Assembly: GCF_031877795.1 (NCBI RefSeq)
Contig: NC_133971.1
Coordinates: forward strand, 92,580,154 to 92,644,153
DNA: 64,000 nucleotides
From: Strix aluco
Lineage: Eukaryota > Chordata > Aves > Strigiformes > Strigidae
Direction: 5' to 3'
The notes below the pieces were generated by a model, which was not told the origin of the DNA, searched no databases, and was given only the letters and a program-made list of their open reading frames with translations. Of the stretch, positions 13,901 to 27,826 are shown piece by piece. Position 1 is the stretch's first letter; every line of letters begins with the position of its first letter. The translations under genes were made by a program, and so were the position numbers.

Positions 13901-16900
13901 CCTGGCTGCCTGTTCTGGCTCAAACTGGGAGGTTTCAGTCTTAATCTGTTCACTTCCTGAGCAACGAAGATCCAGAGACTCCTTAAAGACTTCAAACCCT
14001 GCACACACGGGTTCACCGAGACTGCTCGTTCCAGACAGAGCTTCTTGACATTGTGTTTACTTCCGCATTGGGTTTGCTCAGGGCAGCCTAATTGCATTGC
14101 CACTTGGCCTATGCCATTCTTTGCAATCAATTACAAAACATCTCCTGCTCCCAGATAAACAGATGTGACCTTTTCAGTGCAATTTGGCAGATGTTCTCAA
14201 TGTAGCAAAGTTACCAGAAAGCCGAGTGGTAGTCCTTATTTAATTCACTGTAGAAAATCTGCCTGCATTCTTCCTGAAGTAGAAAAACACTTCATTCCTC
14301 GTATTTTCCCTTCCTTTTCATTCTGTTTTACAACCAGAATTGAATGAACACTGTGACGGAACTTTCTTCAGTCTTTGATAAAACATAACTACTTCTACAT
14401 CCATAACACCATATTCAATGTTACAATTTAAAATAATCATACTTAATTATAAGATGTATCATAATAATAAATTATTATAAGGTAGGGAAACATTATTAAT
14501 TTCATTCACAAGCAGGGACCTCGTGGCATAGAGAGTATATAATTTTTCAGCAATGTCTTTCATTCATTTCCCACAATAACTTGGGTGCCTTATTTATGAG
14601 ACCAACCCTCATCTCTGAACGAACCCGGCTCAGTTATGTTCTTGTTCATTTGGTATATGTAGACAAGCGTGTTTCACCAGCACAACTGATCACACGATCC
14701 ATTTCAAATTTACACATACTAGTCTTTGCAAAATGCTCGTTTTTACAGCTTGGGTTTTCAAAAACAGTCATATTGGGCCAAACTGTTTCAAACCAATGAC
14801 AACAGCAATCTCACTGATTGAAGGAGAACAGAATAAAGGCAACACAGAGACATTACTTTTGAAAATCATACGCGCTGCTTGTATGTGTTAGTATCAATAC
14901 CAGATATTCTTACAAACCATTCAGTGGAGGAGCAGAAATAATATCATGTGGCATATTCTACTAGTCATTCAGTCACAAGAAATCACAGGCAAACAAAAAG
15001 ATGAACTGCCTTCCTGAAGTGCCTGTCTCTGTTCATTGCTAAGTAAGGCTTCCAGTGTAGGTATCTCTGTTAAAAGCTTAATATTTTATGAGATGGACCC
15101 AGGCATTTCTGAAGTGCAGGCAAAACCTGAAGAGATTGCTTGCTTGACTGCAGCCAATGCATAATTGAAACAAACAAACAACAACAACAAAAAAACCAGC
15201 AAAAGAACTCATCAGCTGTCTGATTAATAGTTTTAAAGGAATTGCATGCTGTTAGGAAAAAGCCTATGCGGGAAAGAAAAGTTAAAGTCACAATATATAA
15301 CTATATACCCTTGATTCTCTGAATTTCAAGACTAAATTTAGTGGGATAGTCAAGAGTTCAAACCCACAGGCTGCTTGAGATGAGAGGTTACAAAGTTAAA
15401 AAAACCCAACTATGGCAACAGATTAAGGAAACTTTCAGCTTTAGAAGCAGTGCTACCCGTGAAAATCCCAAAAGCTGGTAGTAAAATTATTCACTGCCTT
15501 TCAAAGATTATTATACCATACAGCTTACAACTAATAGGATTTTCTTTCCACAGTCCTGAAAATCAAAAATTTTACACTTTTTCCACTCTTTACAGGTTTA
15601 CTAGCATCAGTTTCACAGATTTGCTAACACTGTATTGGTCGGGTACCTTTTTGCTGCCATAAGCGTATCCATCACAGGCTTTTATTCATATAGAAATATT
15701 GTAAAGCAGAAGATTCACAGTAGCATTTTGAAGTAAATGGTCCACTGCTTCCTTGATGAAAAATTTGCAGGATTGGTCCCTGTTAGTGGTCCAAAGATTA
15801 TGTGAATCCTCAGTTGTAAAGAAACAGTTGCCCCATCAGGCATCTTACAACAGTGAAAGCTTTTCTTGTAGGGTGGCTTAGTAATAAATTTGCATTTTTT
15901 TCATCTCATGCATCATTACTAGAAATTACATCCAAATAGGTAATCTACTGAAATACGGATAAACCTGCTGTCTTCAGAGGATCCCCTCAGAGCTGTTAAT
16001 TAAAAAACCTCAGAGGTAGGTTTAGAGAAGTGTGATTGGTAAATAAAACAAATAGGCTACAGACTGACCTCAGTTAACTGCGGTGTCTTACCAGTACTAA
16101 TACTGCAAATCAGAAGATATTTTAGTCAATACATTTGAACAACACACAAATAAGACCCTGGATTTACAGAACAAGCGAAATTGTTGGCTATGGTGGTGCC
16201 ATTCTTAACCAGGCAGTGTTCAAATTTAAACTGTTCTGGGGAAAATCCTATATACAAGCAGGCAAAGGCAGACTTGACCTCTTCAGATGCACTCAAAACT
16301 CAAGATCTGGGGCAACACCAGTGTGGAAGCTATACAGTAATGATGATGGAGTGCCAGCCCTGAATTAACATGCTCCCCGAGAAAAGACATTGTTAGATCA
16401 AAACCAGACCAACCAGGCTCTCTGGCTTTCAGGCCAGAGCTACCTTCTGCTTGGCTAACCTGGATGATAGCCAGAGAAGGTCCTGCCTGTCTACACAGGC
16501 CCATGTACAAATAATATGGATAATACCCATCCTCTAAACCACTGAATGTTATCAGAATTAATATGTATAGACAATGGGACCATTCGGCTCAGTTACAGTC
16601 ATGGAAAACCCAAGTATTCCATGCACTACAAAGCAAGCCAAATCTATCTGAACTGAATAGAAAACAGAATCTAGACCAAAGTGTATCAGGCACTGCATAG
16701 GAAAAATTTATGCATGTGTATGAGAAATAGTGGATCCGGAGCAAAACAGGGTAAGTGAAAACAGATTAAAAACTCTGAGAAACACTGGAAGCAGGAAACG
16801 GCTCATCCTCTTCCATGATGGCTTTTCCTGCCCCACAGTTGTTAACTGTCAAAGCAATCTTTTTCCTATGTTCCAATACATCTTAGTGAATAAGGACCCT

Positions 16901-18930
16901 GGCTCTTTGTACCCTCAATGCAACAGTGAGGAAAGACTGGGTACAGTTTGGACCAACTTCTTTCCATGAAGCCTCAGCTACACTTTTACAAACCTCTCTT
17001 TTCAAAGTTTTCCAAACCTCCAAAATTTGCTACGGTCTGCTCTTATTTACACTGCTCTAAGCACAGAATAATTAATCACTTACATGAAATCATTTCGGAT
17101 TCTTCTAGGCATACCACAGCATATGAAAAAAAATCAAGTTGGTGCAGAAGGCAGGTACAAAAATAATGTATCACTTCAATTTCACTTATGCCCTTAAAAT
17201 GTGTGCTGAATGGCACACAGCCCTTGGCTGAGCTATTTCTATAGGTACAACTTCTATTCTTCAGGCACAATTTAGGAGGGAGAATAAGGAGGAGAGAATA
17301 AGGAGAGTAATTGCTCCAGAAATACAAATGAAGGCTGTGCTCTTAGCAAAAAAAAAATGTGGGAAGAGGAATGGTTAGCACCTGTAGGATTTTTGTAGGT
17401 AGTGTACAGGCTGAAAGATACCTTGTGTAAGAGTTGACATTTTTAAATGGAAAGGAGGTCATATAAAGAATAAAATACCCATGAAGATGGCAAGCCAGTA
17501 AACACTGTGGGTTTTTTTTTTTTCAGGGAGCCTGTTAATTTGGAAACTTTTCAACAGTTCTGTAAAGTTCATTTTCTTGCACAGATTGGCATAAATTGGA
17601 ATGCAATAAAAGACAGAGGAAAATAAATTTAATTTCAATTATATTTATAGGAGCATGGCTGTGCAAAACGGTCCTAAAATTGTGTGTGTGCACGCACGCA
17701 GACACAAGGAAAAGCTGGTTTTGTAACCAGCCATCAGGTCTTCAGAAAGAGCTCTCCACGTTGACAGAGAACCGCGCTTAGAGCTGCCGCTGTCTGCATA
17801 AGGAAGTCCATACAAGTGCTGACCAGATCTTCAGAACAAAACAACAGTGCTTTTGCTCTGTTGTGACACAACTAGCTTGATTAAAGGAAGCTATTTGATG
17901 TCTGCTTCATAAGCAAAGATATGATAAAAGAAAAATGAGCCTTTGGGTAGAAAAAGTTTGCCAGCAAAGTATCTGGTGAACATTTCCTCTTGTTCCACGA
18001 AAAGAGATAAATAAAACAGCACGTGTAACGTCACAGGGGCTGAATGGCAAGAAGCTTTCAGCCTTTTTCTTTCCTGGCCACGTAAAGGACATTGGTCAAA
18101 TAGACTGTTTTGTTTTGAATACAGGTACTGACAAGGCAGCACAGGCATTGGGCTTACAGCCTATTCAATACAAAGTTCTAAGCTTCTGGCTGAAGGTCTG
18201 GAGCTCTCAGATCCAGGTTTTCCTCTGTTACAGTACCACTTTGAGTGCAGCTAATACCTGCTCTTTAATAAAATGAGCAATGCCTCTGAGGCAACATGTA
18301 ATTCTGAACTTCCGTGGGCCATTTATTACCACTGTTTAATAAAAGGCCAGAATTTCCTAAATCACATTCACACCTTCTGCTCCTTGCTGAGTGCTTGCTC
18401 TTGTTATTTTGATGTCTTAAATGTATTTGATTGTATTAAACTTTAGCTAATTGAGTAAAATCCTGCAAGTTCTCCTTGAGCAGAAGCTCTGGTAGAAGTA
18501 ATAGGTCAGTGTTTTTCCATGCCTGAGGCATGCCCCCTCTGAAAGGGACTGTTCATGCTGTATGGCTGATACAGCCATTTATTCCACTCATAAGGGCTTT
18601 ATTTATAATAATATGCTTGCATAATAGTTTGATTTGATATTCTTCTTTTCTGATCTTCAATTCTTGGGAAGTATTACTGTTTAAATTTTCCTTTAGTTTG
18701 ATCCCAGGAGTCGGTGCTTTCAGTGAAGACATCCATGCGCTCACTCCGCGCTTGACAACTTAATTACCTAATATTTCTGAAAGACGGTTTCGGGTGAAAG
18801 TCTGTATTAAAAATGCGAAGCGCTGTTATTACTTCAGTGTCGTTCATGACAGCGAGTTATTTTTTAGAAAGGACGCGATGTCATCTTCGCGTTTCAACAG
18901 GGAACCGATCAGTCATTTAACCTATTCTTA
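4930..18930. other. Long intergenic stretch without a recognised gene
   Basis: About 14 kb of AT-rich sequence. The open frames are short (the longest about 130 codons, minus strand at 13735-14130). None shows a family motif, splice-bounded exon structure or similarity I recognise. It contains small simple repeats only: an A/T tract near 8960-8980, an A run near 13553-13569, a CCA/CAC run near 10868-10885 and a short TG/CA run near 17683-17703. Distal regulatory elements of the downstream EEF2-like promoter could lie here but cannot be seen from sequence alone. Confidence 0.5.
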
Positions 18931-18939
18931 AAAGTAACT

Positions 18940-19980
18940 AATGAGAGGTTGTGGCACCTGCCTGCTCAAAGCAAGACATCAAACCAGTCGCGCTGTCGCT
19001 GAGCATCCCGAGAGGGAAAAACCTACCGAGGCGGTGCCGGCCGCCCCCGAGCCGCCCACACCGCGGCCGCCCCGGCACCCGCCGCCGGCCTCGCTGAGGG
19101 GAAGGACGGGCTCCGCCGCGCCTTTCCCCGGGCGCTGACGGGGCCTGAGTGAGGGACAGGGAACTGTCGCGATGGCGCGAGTCGGGACTCTGTCACGGGA
19201 GGATTAATGAGCCCCAAACCCGCCGTGCGGGCGGGGGTGCCCGTCCTCTCCCACTACCCCCGGGAGCCGCCGCCGCCCCTCTGAGGGGCCGGGCGATGGC
19301 TGAGGGTGGGGGGTCATGGCGGCGTTAGGGGTGCCGGCCACCGCTGGGAGAGAGCTCCGGGGGGCTCGCCGCGGGAGCGGGCAGCTCCCCTCCGGGGAAG
19401 GGTCGTCGCGGGAGCAGGCGGCGGCCAAGCCCCGCCGCCCTGAGGGGAAGCCGCCCGCCTCTCAGCACCGAGCCCTCGGTGAGGGAAGCGGGGCGGGGAG
19501 GGGGATGCTCAAGCCCCGGCAACAGCTGATCGCGGCTCGTTCCCACCTCCCGCAGCCCGGCTGAGGCGGCGGCGGCGGTGGCGGCGGCAGGTGGGACCGG
19601 AGCCATCCGCCACGATGGTGAGTGCTCCCGCGGGGCGGCCAAGCCACCAACCCACAGCCGTGCCCTGAGGCAGCGGGGCTCTGCCCGCGCCTTCCCAGCG
19701 GGCGGCTGCTGGCGCCGCGGCGGCCATTTTCCTCTCACAGCACTGCCTGTCAGCCTGGCGGGCAGGGACAAGGGTGGCGGGTCGGAGCCGCCCACCTGGC
19801 CCTCGCCGGAGCATGAGGCTTTTCAGCAGGTTCTCCTTATCCTCTCTCAGCTCTGAGGGCTGGCTGAGGCGGGGGGGGGGGAGGCGGTTCCCGCCCTCCC
19901 GATGCTGACAGGAACCCGGGGAGGAGGCGGTGGCGGCCGGTAGCGCTGAGGCGGTTCTGGCCGCGTCCTTTTCCGCCCGG
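18940..19980. promoter_or_regulatory. CpG-island promoter of the EEF2-like gene
   Basis: About 1 kb of strongly GC-rich, CpG-dense sequence in an otherwise AT-rich window. It includes GGC/GGT triplet runs near 19565-19590 and several GC-box-like GGGCGG or GGGGCGGGG words (for example near 19490-19500). It surrounds the EEF2-like start codon at 19615. The last bases before the ATG (GCCATCCGCCAC) closely resemble the end of the human EEF2 5' leader as I remember it. No TATA box is obvious, as expected for a housekeeping CpG-island promoter. Keeping this many CpGs implies the island is, or was until recently, unmethylated in the germ line. Confidence 0.8.
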
Positions 19981-21784
19981 GGGCTGTGGGACAGGGGCAC
20001 CGCTGGGCTTCTTTTATTTGTTTTTATCCCCCCCTCGTGCTCTTTTATTGGAAGGTTGCAATGCGCACGAGTAGGGAGGGTGCTGCTGCTTCTCTCTTTC
20101 TCCTCCTTCCTCAGGTATGGGGAGCGCACCTTGTCCGTGTAGGTCACGGATTTGAACATTCCTGTACGTTTTGCCTACCACCATGTGTAGTGAATTCAAG
20201 TGTAAGCTTTGGGGTTAAATCCTGATCATCAGTGTTTATAACGCTAGGAGATAAAAGCATTGCTTCCAGTGGGGCTTGGGAAGGGCTATGCATAGCTGTG
20301 AATACATGTATTATACAGTGCTGCACTGCACCGATTTTGAGGAAGGATGGTCTGACCTGAACCAGCTCAGCAGCATTTTCTCAAGGAAATCAATCTTAGA
20401 AACGCTGGAGGACGGGTTGTGTTGGTTTAGTCTTAATTTATTCTTCCCCTTAGGAAGCCTGTCCCATTATTTTAAATCACTGCAGTTCTGGTAATGTGTT
20501 TCACCTGTTTTGAGTCTCTTTCTTTAATTCTAGTGAATCAGAATTTACTAGCCTGTTTCTGTGATGAGCAGATGCTTGTTCACCTTTGTATTTCTTGATG
20601 ATTAATGCTATCGGAACACTTTTTTTTATTTCCTAGTCTTGTAATCTTTCCTTGTATTATTGTTTACTGAAATGGCCATTCTGGTTACCTATGTCAGCTT
20701 CAATGTGTGATTTCATTTTAGTTTGTTTTTAGAATATGTATTTCTGATTTGAAGCTATGTAATGATTCGTTACAATAAGAATTTGAACATCGTTAAGAGA
20801 AAGAGATGCTCTGCAGAAGAGGAAGGCAGTCTAACCTGAAGGTGTTACTGATAGCCAAGGATAAGCAACACTGCAGTATGGGCTACCCAAATGATGTAAT
20901 GCAGTAGTTAAAAGGAGCAAGGTTATTGTCTGGCTGTAGTGGCTGTGAAACTTGAGGGTTTTGGCAAAATCGATGTTCTGCTTGTAATAAAGCAGTGATG
21001 TTTCTCCCTTTTACAAGTACCGCTTTCATCTTCATTTTTTGCTTGCTGTTGCACACAGGAGACCTTAACCCCTCTGCAGCAAGCATTTCATAGCAAAATA
21101 ATCTCGTTGCTGTCTGTCACTGCAGAACAGAAACTCTAACTTTAATGAAAACCATTTAGGATTAAAATTACTATTAATTTTTAATCTGGCTTTGTGTTTT
21201 CAATTGTGTTTATGACCAAAAAATTGTGATGCAAGTGCGTCTCTTTTACAGAACAGCACATATGGTCAACTCTGTTTTGGCATTTGTGTAAATGAAATGA
21301 TAAATAAAATGTTTGGAAGTGGATAGCATTTATTAATGCATAATCCTGAAGTTCCTGCCGGAAGGCCTGGTAAGACATTAATATTGATGCTTGAATTGAA
21401 CTCTTTATCTTTTATAATAGACTATGTTTTATTAACAAGATAATTAGCAGAAACTTAAGAATGGTTTACTCAGTTATATTAACAAGAACAGTTGCTACGA
21501 TATAAGAAAGTGAATTAAAAGTGAGCTAGCAGTGTTAAGCTCTTAAAAATACTCATTTAGGCCAAGGGCTGAACCAAACAATAATAAAGGAGTGCCAGTT
21601 ACCTAAACTTGGCTCTCAGTATTAACTTCCTATGGGCTGAAATCTTCATGCCCAGGTGCATTGTATTGTTGTAGGCCTGGCAAAAAGTACTAACACAGTA
21701 ATGCCTAAGACAACAGACCTTTGGTTTCTGCGGAAGGATGCAGTCTTGTAGTTGAGCAAAAGGACAAAGTTTGAAATACAAATA

Positions 21785-22159
21785 TCATCGTGTTGTTGGC
21801 ATTGACTTGCCATGAGACTTACCAGCAGAAGCTGTGAGGTCGCTTACGGAGGCCTGCCTCTTTACTTCCTTGAGTGTGATGACTTCTTTTGAAGGTGTAA
21901 CACTAGATCTTTGGGTCCCACAGTCTGTCAAATCCCTTAAACTTGGTCGTAGATGTCCCTTGTCCTTTGCCTTACCCCCACCTCCCACCCCAGTACTGCC
22001 TGACCCTGCTCTTCTCTCACTGTGCTTGTTGGCTCTCCTTTCCTTCACTGTGATGTAGTGATTCTTTTCCATCTCAAACTCAAGCTGCTCCAGCTCCACC
22101 ACAAAGTAATAGTAATGTAGTAATGACTTCTTGAAACACCAAGCAACTAAACCCATCAA
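21785..22159 (-). other. Protein-like open frame inside EEF2-like intron 1, antisense
   Basis: An open frame of 124 codons on the minus strand. It has a low-complexity, coil-like composition that looks more like real protein than random frame: ELEQLEFEMEKNHYITVKER, then a Gly/Ser-rich stretch, then LRPSLRDLTDC and SVSDLTASAGKSHGKS. Near its end is a good donor-like site (GCTG|GTAAGTC, exon side ending at 21833). It could be an exon fragment or retrocopy of another gene. I do not recognise the family and no start context or acceptor is convincing. Confidence 0.3.
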
Positions 22160-23782
22160 ACTAACATTCTACATCCATGTCCTGTATAACCGTCACTCGT
22201 CACTCCGTGTACCTGTTTTCATTCTAATTCTGTAGCAGTGGGACATAATTATCCCAGCTGCAGAGTAAGGCTCCATTGTTTTTAGGCACAAATCAAGGTT
22301 TTACACCTCCAGTACCATCCTTTCTCAGACTAAATAGCTTCAACAGCACGTAGGAGAACATCCAGTCCTGTCAGAGGAACACGTGCATGAAGTTTACATT
22401 TAGAATTAATGAAAATGGACGTGCATAGGAAGCCTGTGTGCTTAAAATATGAGGAAGAAATAAACTATTACAGTCATCTCTGTTCCTTGCCCTGAAAGAA
22501 ACCTACAACGTAGCCTGTGTATATAAATGTATTGGAAACTTGGAGGCAATGGAATAAAATACAGTTTTCAGTTCAAAATGTGGTATCTGTACTAGTTAAA
22601 TATTTATCAGAACTAAATTTCCCTTGTTCCACTAAGGAAATGTGTAATTGGCTAATACAAAGAGCACATAGGTACACACATGTCAACACTTAAGTATTTA
22701 TTTACATTTATGAAATAAGTGTATATAGCACAGCTCTAGCACTATACTTAATTCTCACTAAGTACTGGTGGGTTTTTTTAGCGAAATAATTTAAAAACAG
22801 GGAAAATGATAAAAGTAGAAAAGAAAAGTAGTGGTGCTATTTTCTCTAAGTGGAAAAGAAAGATTTCAAGTTCTCCAGAAGAAATTTTGCTGTGGAGGCC
22901 AGGACACCTCAGAACATTCTAGAAAAGAAATATAATTGGTTTTTATTAAACTGAAGAATAATGTAACGGAACAAAGTCAGATGTGAAGTGCCTTCATTTG
23001 AGGTGGATCACTGACAAAACCGTAAGCATACTCTAAAAATTTCAGCAGAAAAAAAAAGGGGGTGGGTTGGTTGTTTTCTGCATTGCAGTCTTTGAGGCAG
23101 GAAATAAACTATAAATGTAGGGGAGAGTATTATTTATAATACTTCTTGGGGGGAAGAGGCCAGGCTGCTGCTTAGTTTGCGTATTTCTCATCTCTAAAAA
23201 GAACTTGGCTATTTTAATTAAATACTCCTTTTTTTAATAAGGCTTTTCTTGAGAAAATGTACAATGAAATAGTTGAACTGAAGATTCAAAGTTAGTATGG
23301 AAATATGCAGTAATAAGTTATATATCAAGTGTATCTGTTCATGTAAAAAAACCCCATTTTGTCTTCTACCTTTAATTATATTCTGAGCTGGGTTGGATTA
23401 TTTTTATTTAAGTAATGGCTTGTCCTTGCAAGAAGCCAGGTTCCCTGTGTTCAGATGCACTCATTAAGACCCAGACTGTGTTAGAAACCTTTGTTGGTGT
23501 AGCAATGGAAATGCATGTTTCATTATTTCTGTGTCTTTTGCAACTCAAACACAGATGAGGAACCTATTTAAGTGTTTCGAATAGTACGTTTTTCTTCACT
23601 TGAGCAACTAGTATAAACTACTGATGTGATACTTGGTTTTTGTGTTTGCTTGTTTAATATCCTCCATCATTTTTTTCCTCCTAGTTCTGTCTTTTTCCAT
23701 GTCCCTATGAAGCACTTCATGCATTAAAGGGATTTGCAAGAATAGCCATGTTAATTGCACTCCTGTGACATACAGGTGACTC

Positions 23783-24020
23783 TCACAGAATCACAGAATC
23801 ATCTAGGTTGGAAAGGACCTTGAAGATCATCTAGCCCAACCGTTAACCTAGCACTGACAGATCCCAACTCCACCACATCCCTCAGCGCTGGGTCAACCCG
23901 ACTCTTCAACCCCTCCAGGGATGGGGACTCCCCCCCTGCCCTGGGCAGCCCATTCCAACGCCCAACAACCCCTTCTGCAAAGAAATACTTCCTAAGAGCC
24001 AGTCTAAAATTCATTGCAGA
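23783..24020 (-). mobile_element. CR1 LINE 3' fragment in EEF2-like intron 1
   Basis: A CR1 3' end on the minus strand: cacagaatcatctaggttgg, then gaccttgaagatcatc, then a readable end of ORF2 (FRLALRKYFFAEGVVGRWNG). About 240 bp, heavily 5'-truncated. It matches CR1 more closely than the fragment at 4741, so it is a younger insertion. Confidence 0.9.
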
Positions 24021-24754
24021 ATGAGATAGACCGAGATGAGTAAGATCTCAGCTTCCTTTGCAAAGTTGTCATGTGTTTAATACATAATTACCAGGGCTTC
24101 TGAGGGTCAAGATTATTTTTTAATTCTGCAAATTGAAGGAGGGGAATTGTTCTTAGCAAGAAATAGAAGTATGTAAATGAGAAGAATTTCTGTGATATTA
24201 TTTGTGAGAGGGGGCTCCAAAAATGTTGCTTTTTGGTAGTTAAGTTTTCAAAGAGGTTTTTGACTGAGCTGGCCCACCAGTTTCTAGAGCTGGCATATTG
24301 GCTACAAAAGGAGAAGACCCAGCCTCGTCTGGAAACGGGGAAGAGTGGCTCACCTGAAAAGCCTGGGGAGATGGAGAGCTGGTGTGGGAAGAGGACTTGG
24401 CAAAGTGAAGGGCAGTGGTGGGAGGAGAGGAGAAGGATGTGTGTGGAAGCTCTGATGAGAGCTGTAGCTTGCAGTTGTGTTCACTAACCCTCCGGTAACA
24501 TTTGATAGGGAGCTGTTCTGTCTCCACAGGTGGATTCTTCATTTTTGTGGTAGTTGACATTTTGTGATACGAAAGCTGAGCTGTTTTAAGTTATGGCTCC
24601 GCTCTTCATGCTTACAGAAACATGCCAAAAATGTGAACAACTGTTTGTAATACTAAGCTTAAAAGTATGAACAACGTAATTTCTTCCTTAGATTGTGAAT
24701 TTAATAACAAATAGTAAAAGTTTAAAATTTCACATAAACATTTGTATACTTTAA

Positions 24755-25018
<264 letters not shown>

Positions 25019-25695
25019 TAAGAATTTGTTTGTATCTTTCTCTTTTTTTTTTTGTTTTAACCTGAAGACAGATAAGTGGTTTGCTCACAGCTTAGCATCT
25101 TGTCAGGGTTTTTTTAAGTTGACATGTGAATCAAGCTGTGCATTACAGAGCAGAAGTTCACAGTCGTCAGAGTACAATCTGGGCAGTGTTGGAGTAAAGC
25201 TTCTAAGTGGCATCTAGCGACCATTCTTACCTGCTTCTCACTATGGAGGAAGATGCGTTCAGAAAGATTCTTAGTAGTAACCTTTGTTTTTACTGAATTG
25301 CTTACACACTAATAACCTGGTCCCCCAAGCCACTGTGGTGGGCCATGTCTTCTTATTATTATCCCGTCTTTGAGTCTGCAACTGCAAAGTCAATAAGTTG
25401 TAAAGTGATTTGGAGCATGACCCTATAAGTGTCGGACAGTGATATGCTGTGACTACTATCTTGAGGTGCTGATTTTGCATAAGAATTAAAATTAGTTACA
25501 CCCAAAGCAGAATTTTAGATCCTAAGAACTTTAGAAATTGAAATATTGAAGTCGTCTTGTGGTTTTTCGTTTAAATACATCAAGAAATATTGGCACGGTA
25601 ATAGAGCAGGTATAGCTGCCTGACCAGTGAAGATTTTAAAATCATCAAATTATGAAACATTATTAAATTTTTAAATTAATTTTCTTCTCTTACAG

Positions 25696-26543
25696 GGCAA
25701 TTTCTATGTATTATGAACTCTCAGACAACGACTTGGCCTTCATCAAACAGTGTAGGAATGGTTCGGGTTTTCTTATTAACTTAATAGACTCCCCTGGACA
25801 TGTTGATTTCTCCTCTGAGGTTACAGCAGCTCTCCGTGTCACTGATGGTGCACTTGTTGTGGTTGACTGTGTTTCAGGTAAGCATGCTCTTCTAATTAGA
25901 AAGACCTCAGTGTATTTTATTTTCTTCCTCTTAAGAAAAAAAAAAAATCATGAGTGATGCAAGAATCTTCTTTCTCTGAAAGTTTAACTCCTAATGGTAT
26001 GAATTCTGATTTGCAGTTCTTAGCCCATGGCCTTTCCTGTAGCCTAGTGGATGATACCCACTTTGTATCCAGCTTGTGATTTGAATGGAAAGTGACTGAG
26101 GAAATAAAGGGAATCTTTCAGTAAATTCCTAGGGAGTGGAGCTGCCTGTCATTCTTTTCCTCCTTCAGTTAGAAAATGGAGCAATGCATGCAACTGAGTA
26201 ATGACGGTTTCAGGGAGCACGGAGACTACCATCAAATTCCCAGTTTGAATTTCCCGGTCGCCACTGTACAAAGTACATTAGAGATCTTGCCCTTGTATAT
26301 AAGGCATGTTTTAACTGTGCTTATATTTAAGGGGTCTGTGTACAGACAGAGACTGTTCTGCAGCAGGCTATTGCAGAACATATCAAACCAGTACTGATGA
26401 TGAATAAAATGGATCGTGCATTGCTGGAATTGCAGCTGGAGCCTGAGGAACTTTACCAGACACGTCAGCGTATTGTGGAAAATGTCAATGTCATCATTTC
26501 CACCTATGGAGAAGGTGAAACTGGACCAATGGGTAATATTATG
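25696..26543 (+). pseudogene. EEF2: EEF2-like exons 3-4: G3 and G4 GTPase motifs
   Basis: Exon 3 (25696-25877) carries [12 protein letters not shown] (G3, switch II) and ends at a consensus GTAAGC donor. Exon 4 (26332-26543) carries [11 protein letters not shown] (G4) and ends in GPMGNIM. Both are in frame and uninterrupted, with lengths (182 and 212 bp) that match the family phase pattern. The exon 4 acceptor is tatatttaag, with a poor pyrimidine tract and A at -3, weaker than the other acceptors in this gene. Confidence 0.9.
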
Positions 26544-27826
26544 GTAAAGAAAACTTTAAAACTTTGCTGTGGTTGAAATCCTATTTTGGAGAATACCAGC
26601 CTTGAGATGAAACAATTGCATGCATTTGTGGCAGTAAAGATCTCTGGCCACCCTGAAGGAGCTGTTCTTCGGTCCCTTTCCACCCCCACTGTTTCATACT
26701 TTTTCTTTCGGGGATATTATTTAGACTAACCAACTGGGGAGTGAAAGCAACTAGGAGAGAGGGGAGAATTCACAGAGCAGATCATCCTGCAGTGATAATT
26801 TCTCACTAACAAAATGTGTAACCTCAAGCCAGTTGCTCAGTGTCATTCAAACATCAAATGTCAGACATTTGCCTGGGGCAAACTGCTGAAGGGAAACTAT
26901 GGTTTGAAATTTAAGGCAAAAGACCAGAAACAAGAAGATTACCTTTCTGTGCCTGACTTTGCTGCTTATGTCACTTACACGACAAGAAATATGGACTTAT
27001 TGCTGTTCCTGACTGATAAGACATTTCATTTGCTCTTTTCTGATCTGAAGATGCAGGTGTCTGTTATTCTACCAGCAATTACATCATAATATGCTGGATA
27101 TCTCTGGAAGGATGGTTTGAAACTAGAAGGGCAAATCGTATTTCCTATATTGTAGCTGAGAATTGTAAAACAAGAAAACAAACTCAACTGCAGGTCTTCT
27201 CTGGTGGTCCAGCTGTTAGAGTAAGGAATTGTCAGAATAAGGCTGCTTCAGATATTATTTTTTCCACCAAATATCTACAAAACAGATGTTCTCACCAGAG
27301 TTTCCAGACCTGGTTCCCATTGTTTAAATGTGACTGTCCTGTACTAGCTTGTTTTATGGCTAAAATTGACTGCAGCTTAATCTAGTTACTGGAACAAAGG
27401 ACCTTGGCTAGGATTGTATTCCGATTCTTATATTCCGTGAATCTCGGCCATTCTTAAGTCAGACCAGTTTTATCTGTGTGGCAGGAATGAACCACCTATA
27501 TTTCAATTTCCAGAGAAAGTCCACTAACAATTCAGCTAATACTCTTAATTAAGTCATAATCCTCCAAATCCTACTTAGCACTTTACAAATATATTTCTGG
27601 AGTTTTTATTTTAGCCTTTGTTATAAGTATTCCCACTGTGTGGGACAAAGTAAGGTTCTTGCTTCGAAGTAATACTTAATAGACCCATTTTAGGGGAAAT
27701 ACTTCCTTGTTCTATGTTTCAGAAAATATTTGGGATCTTTACTGATCCTACCTGTCATTGAAAGCAATTCATACATTTCAAATCACTGTTTTGTGAAATG
27801 CATTCACTTTTTTCCCCCCTTCAAAG

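Noticed and set aside
13735-14130. 131-codon minus-strand open frame
   Set aside because: No recognised motif, no splice context and no neighbouring exon; likely chance or an old unrecognised repeat.
19325-20159. Long overlapping open frames on both strands in the CpG island
   Set aside because: GC-rich sequence has few stop codons; the frames are Pro, Arg, Gly and Ala rich and overlap the promoter and 5' leader of the EEF2-like gene.
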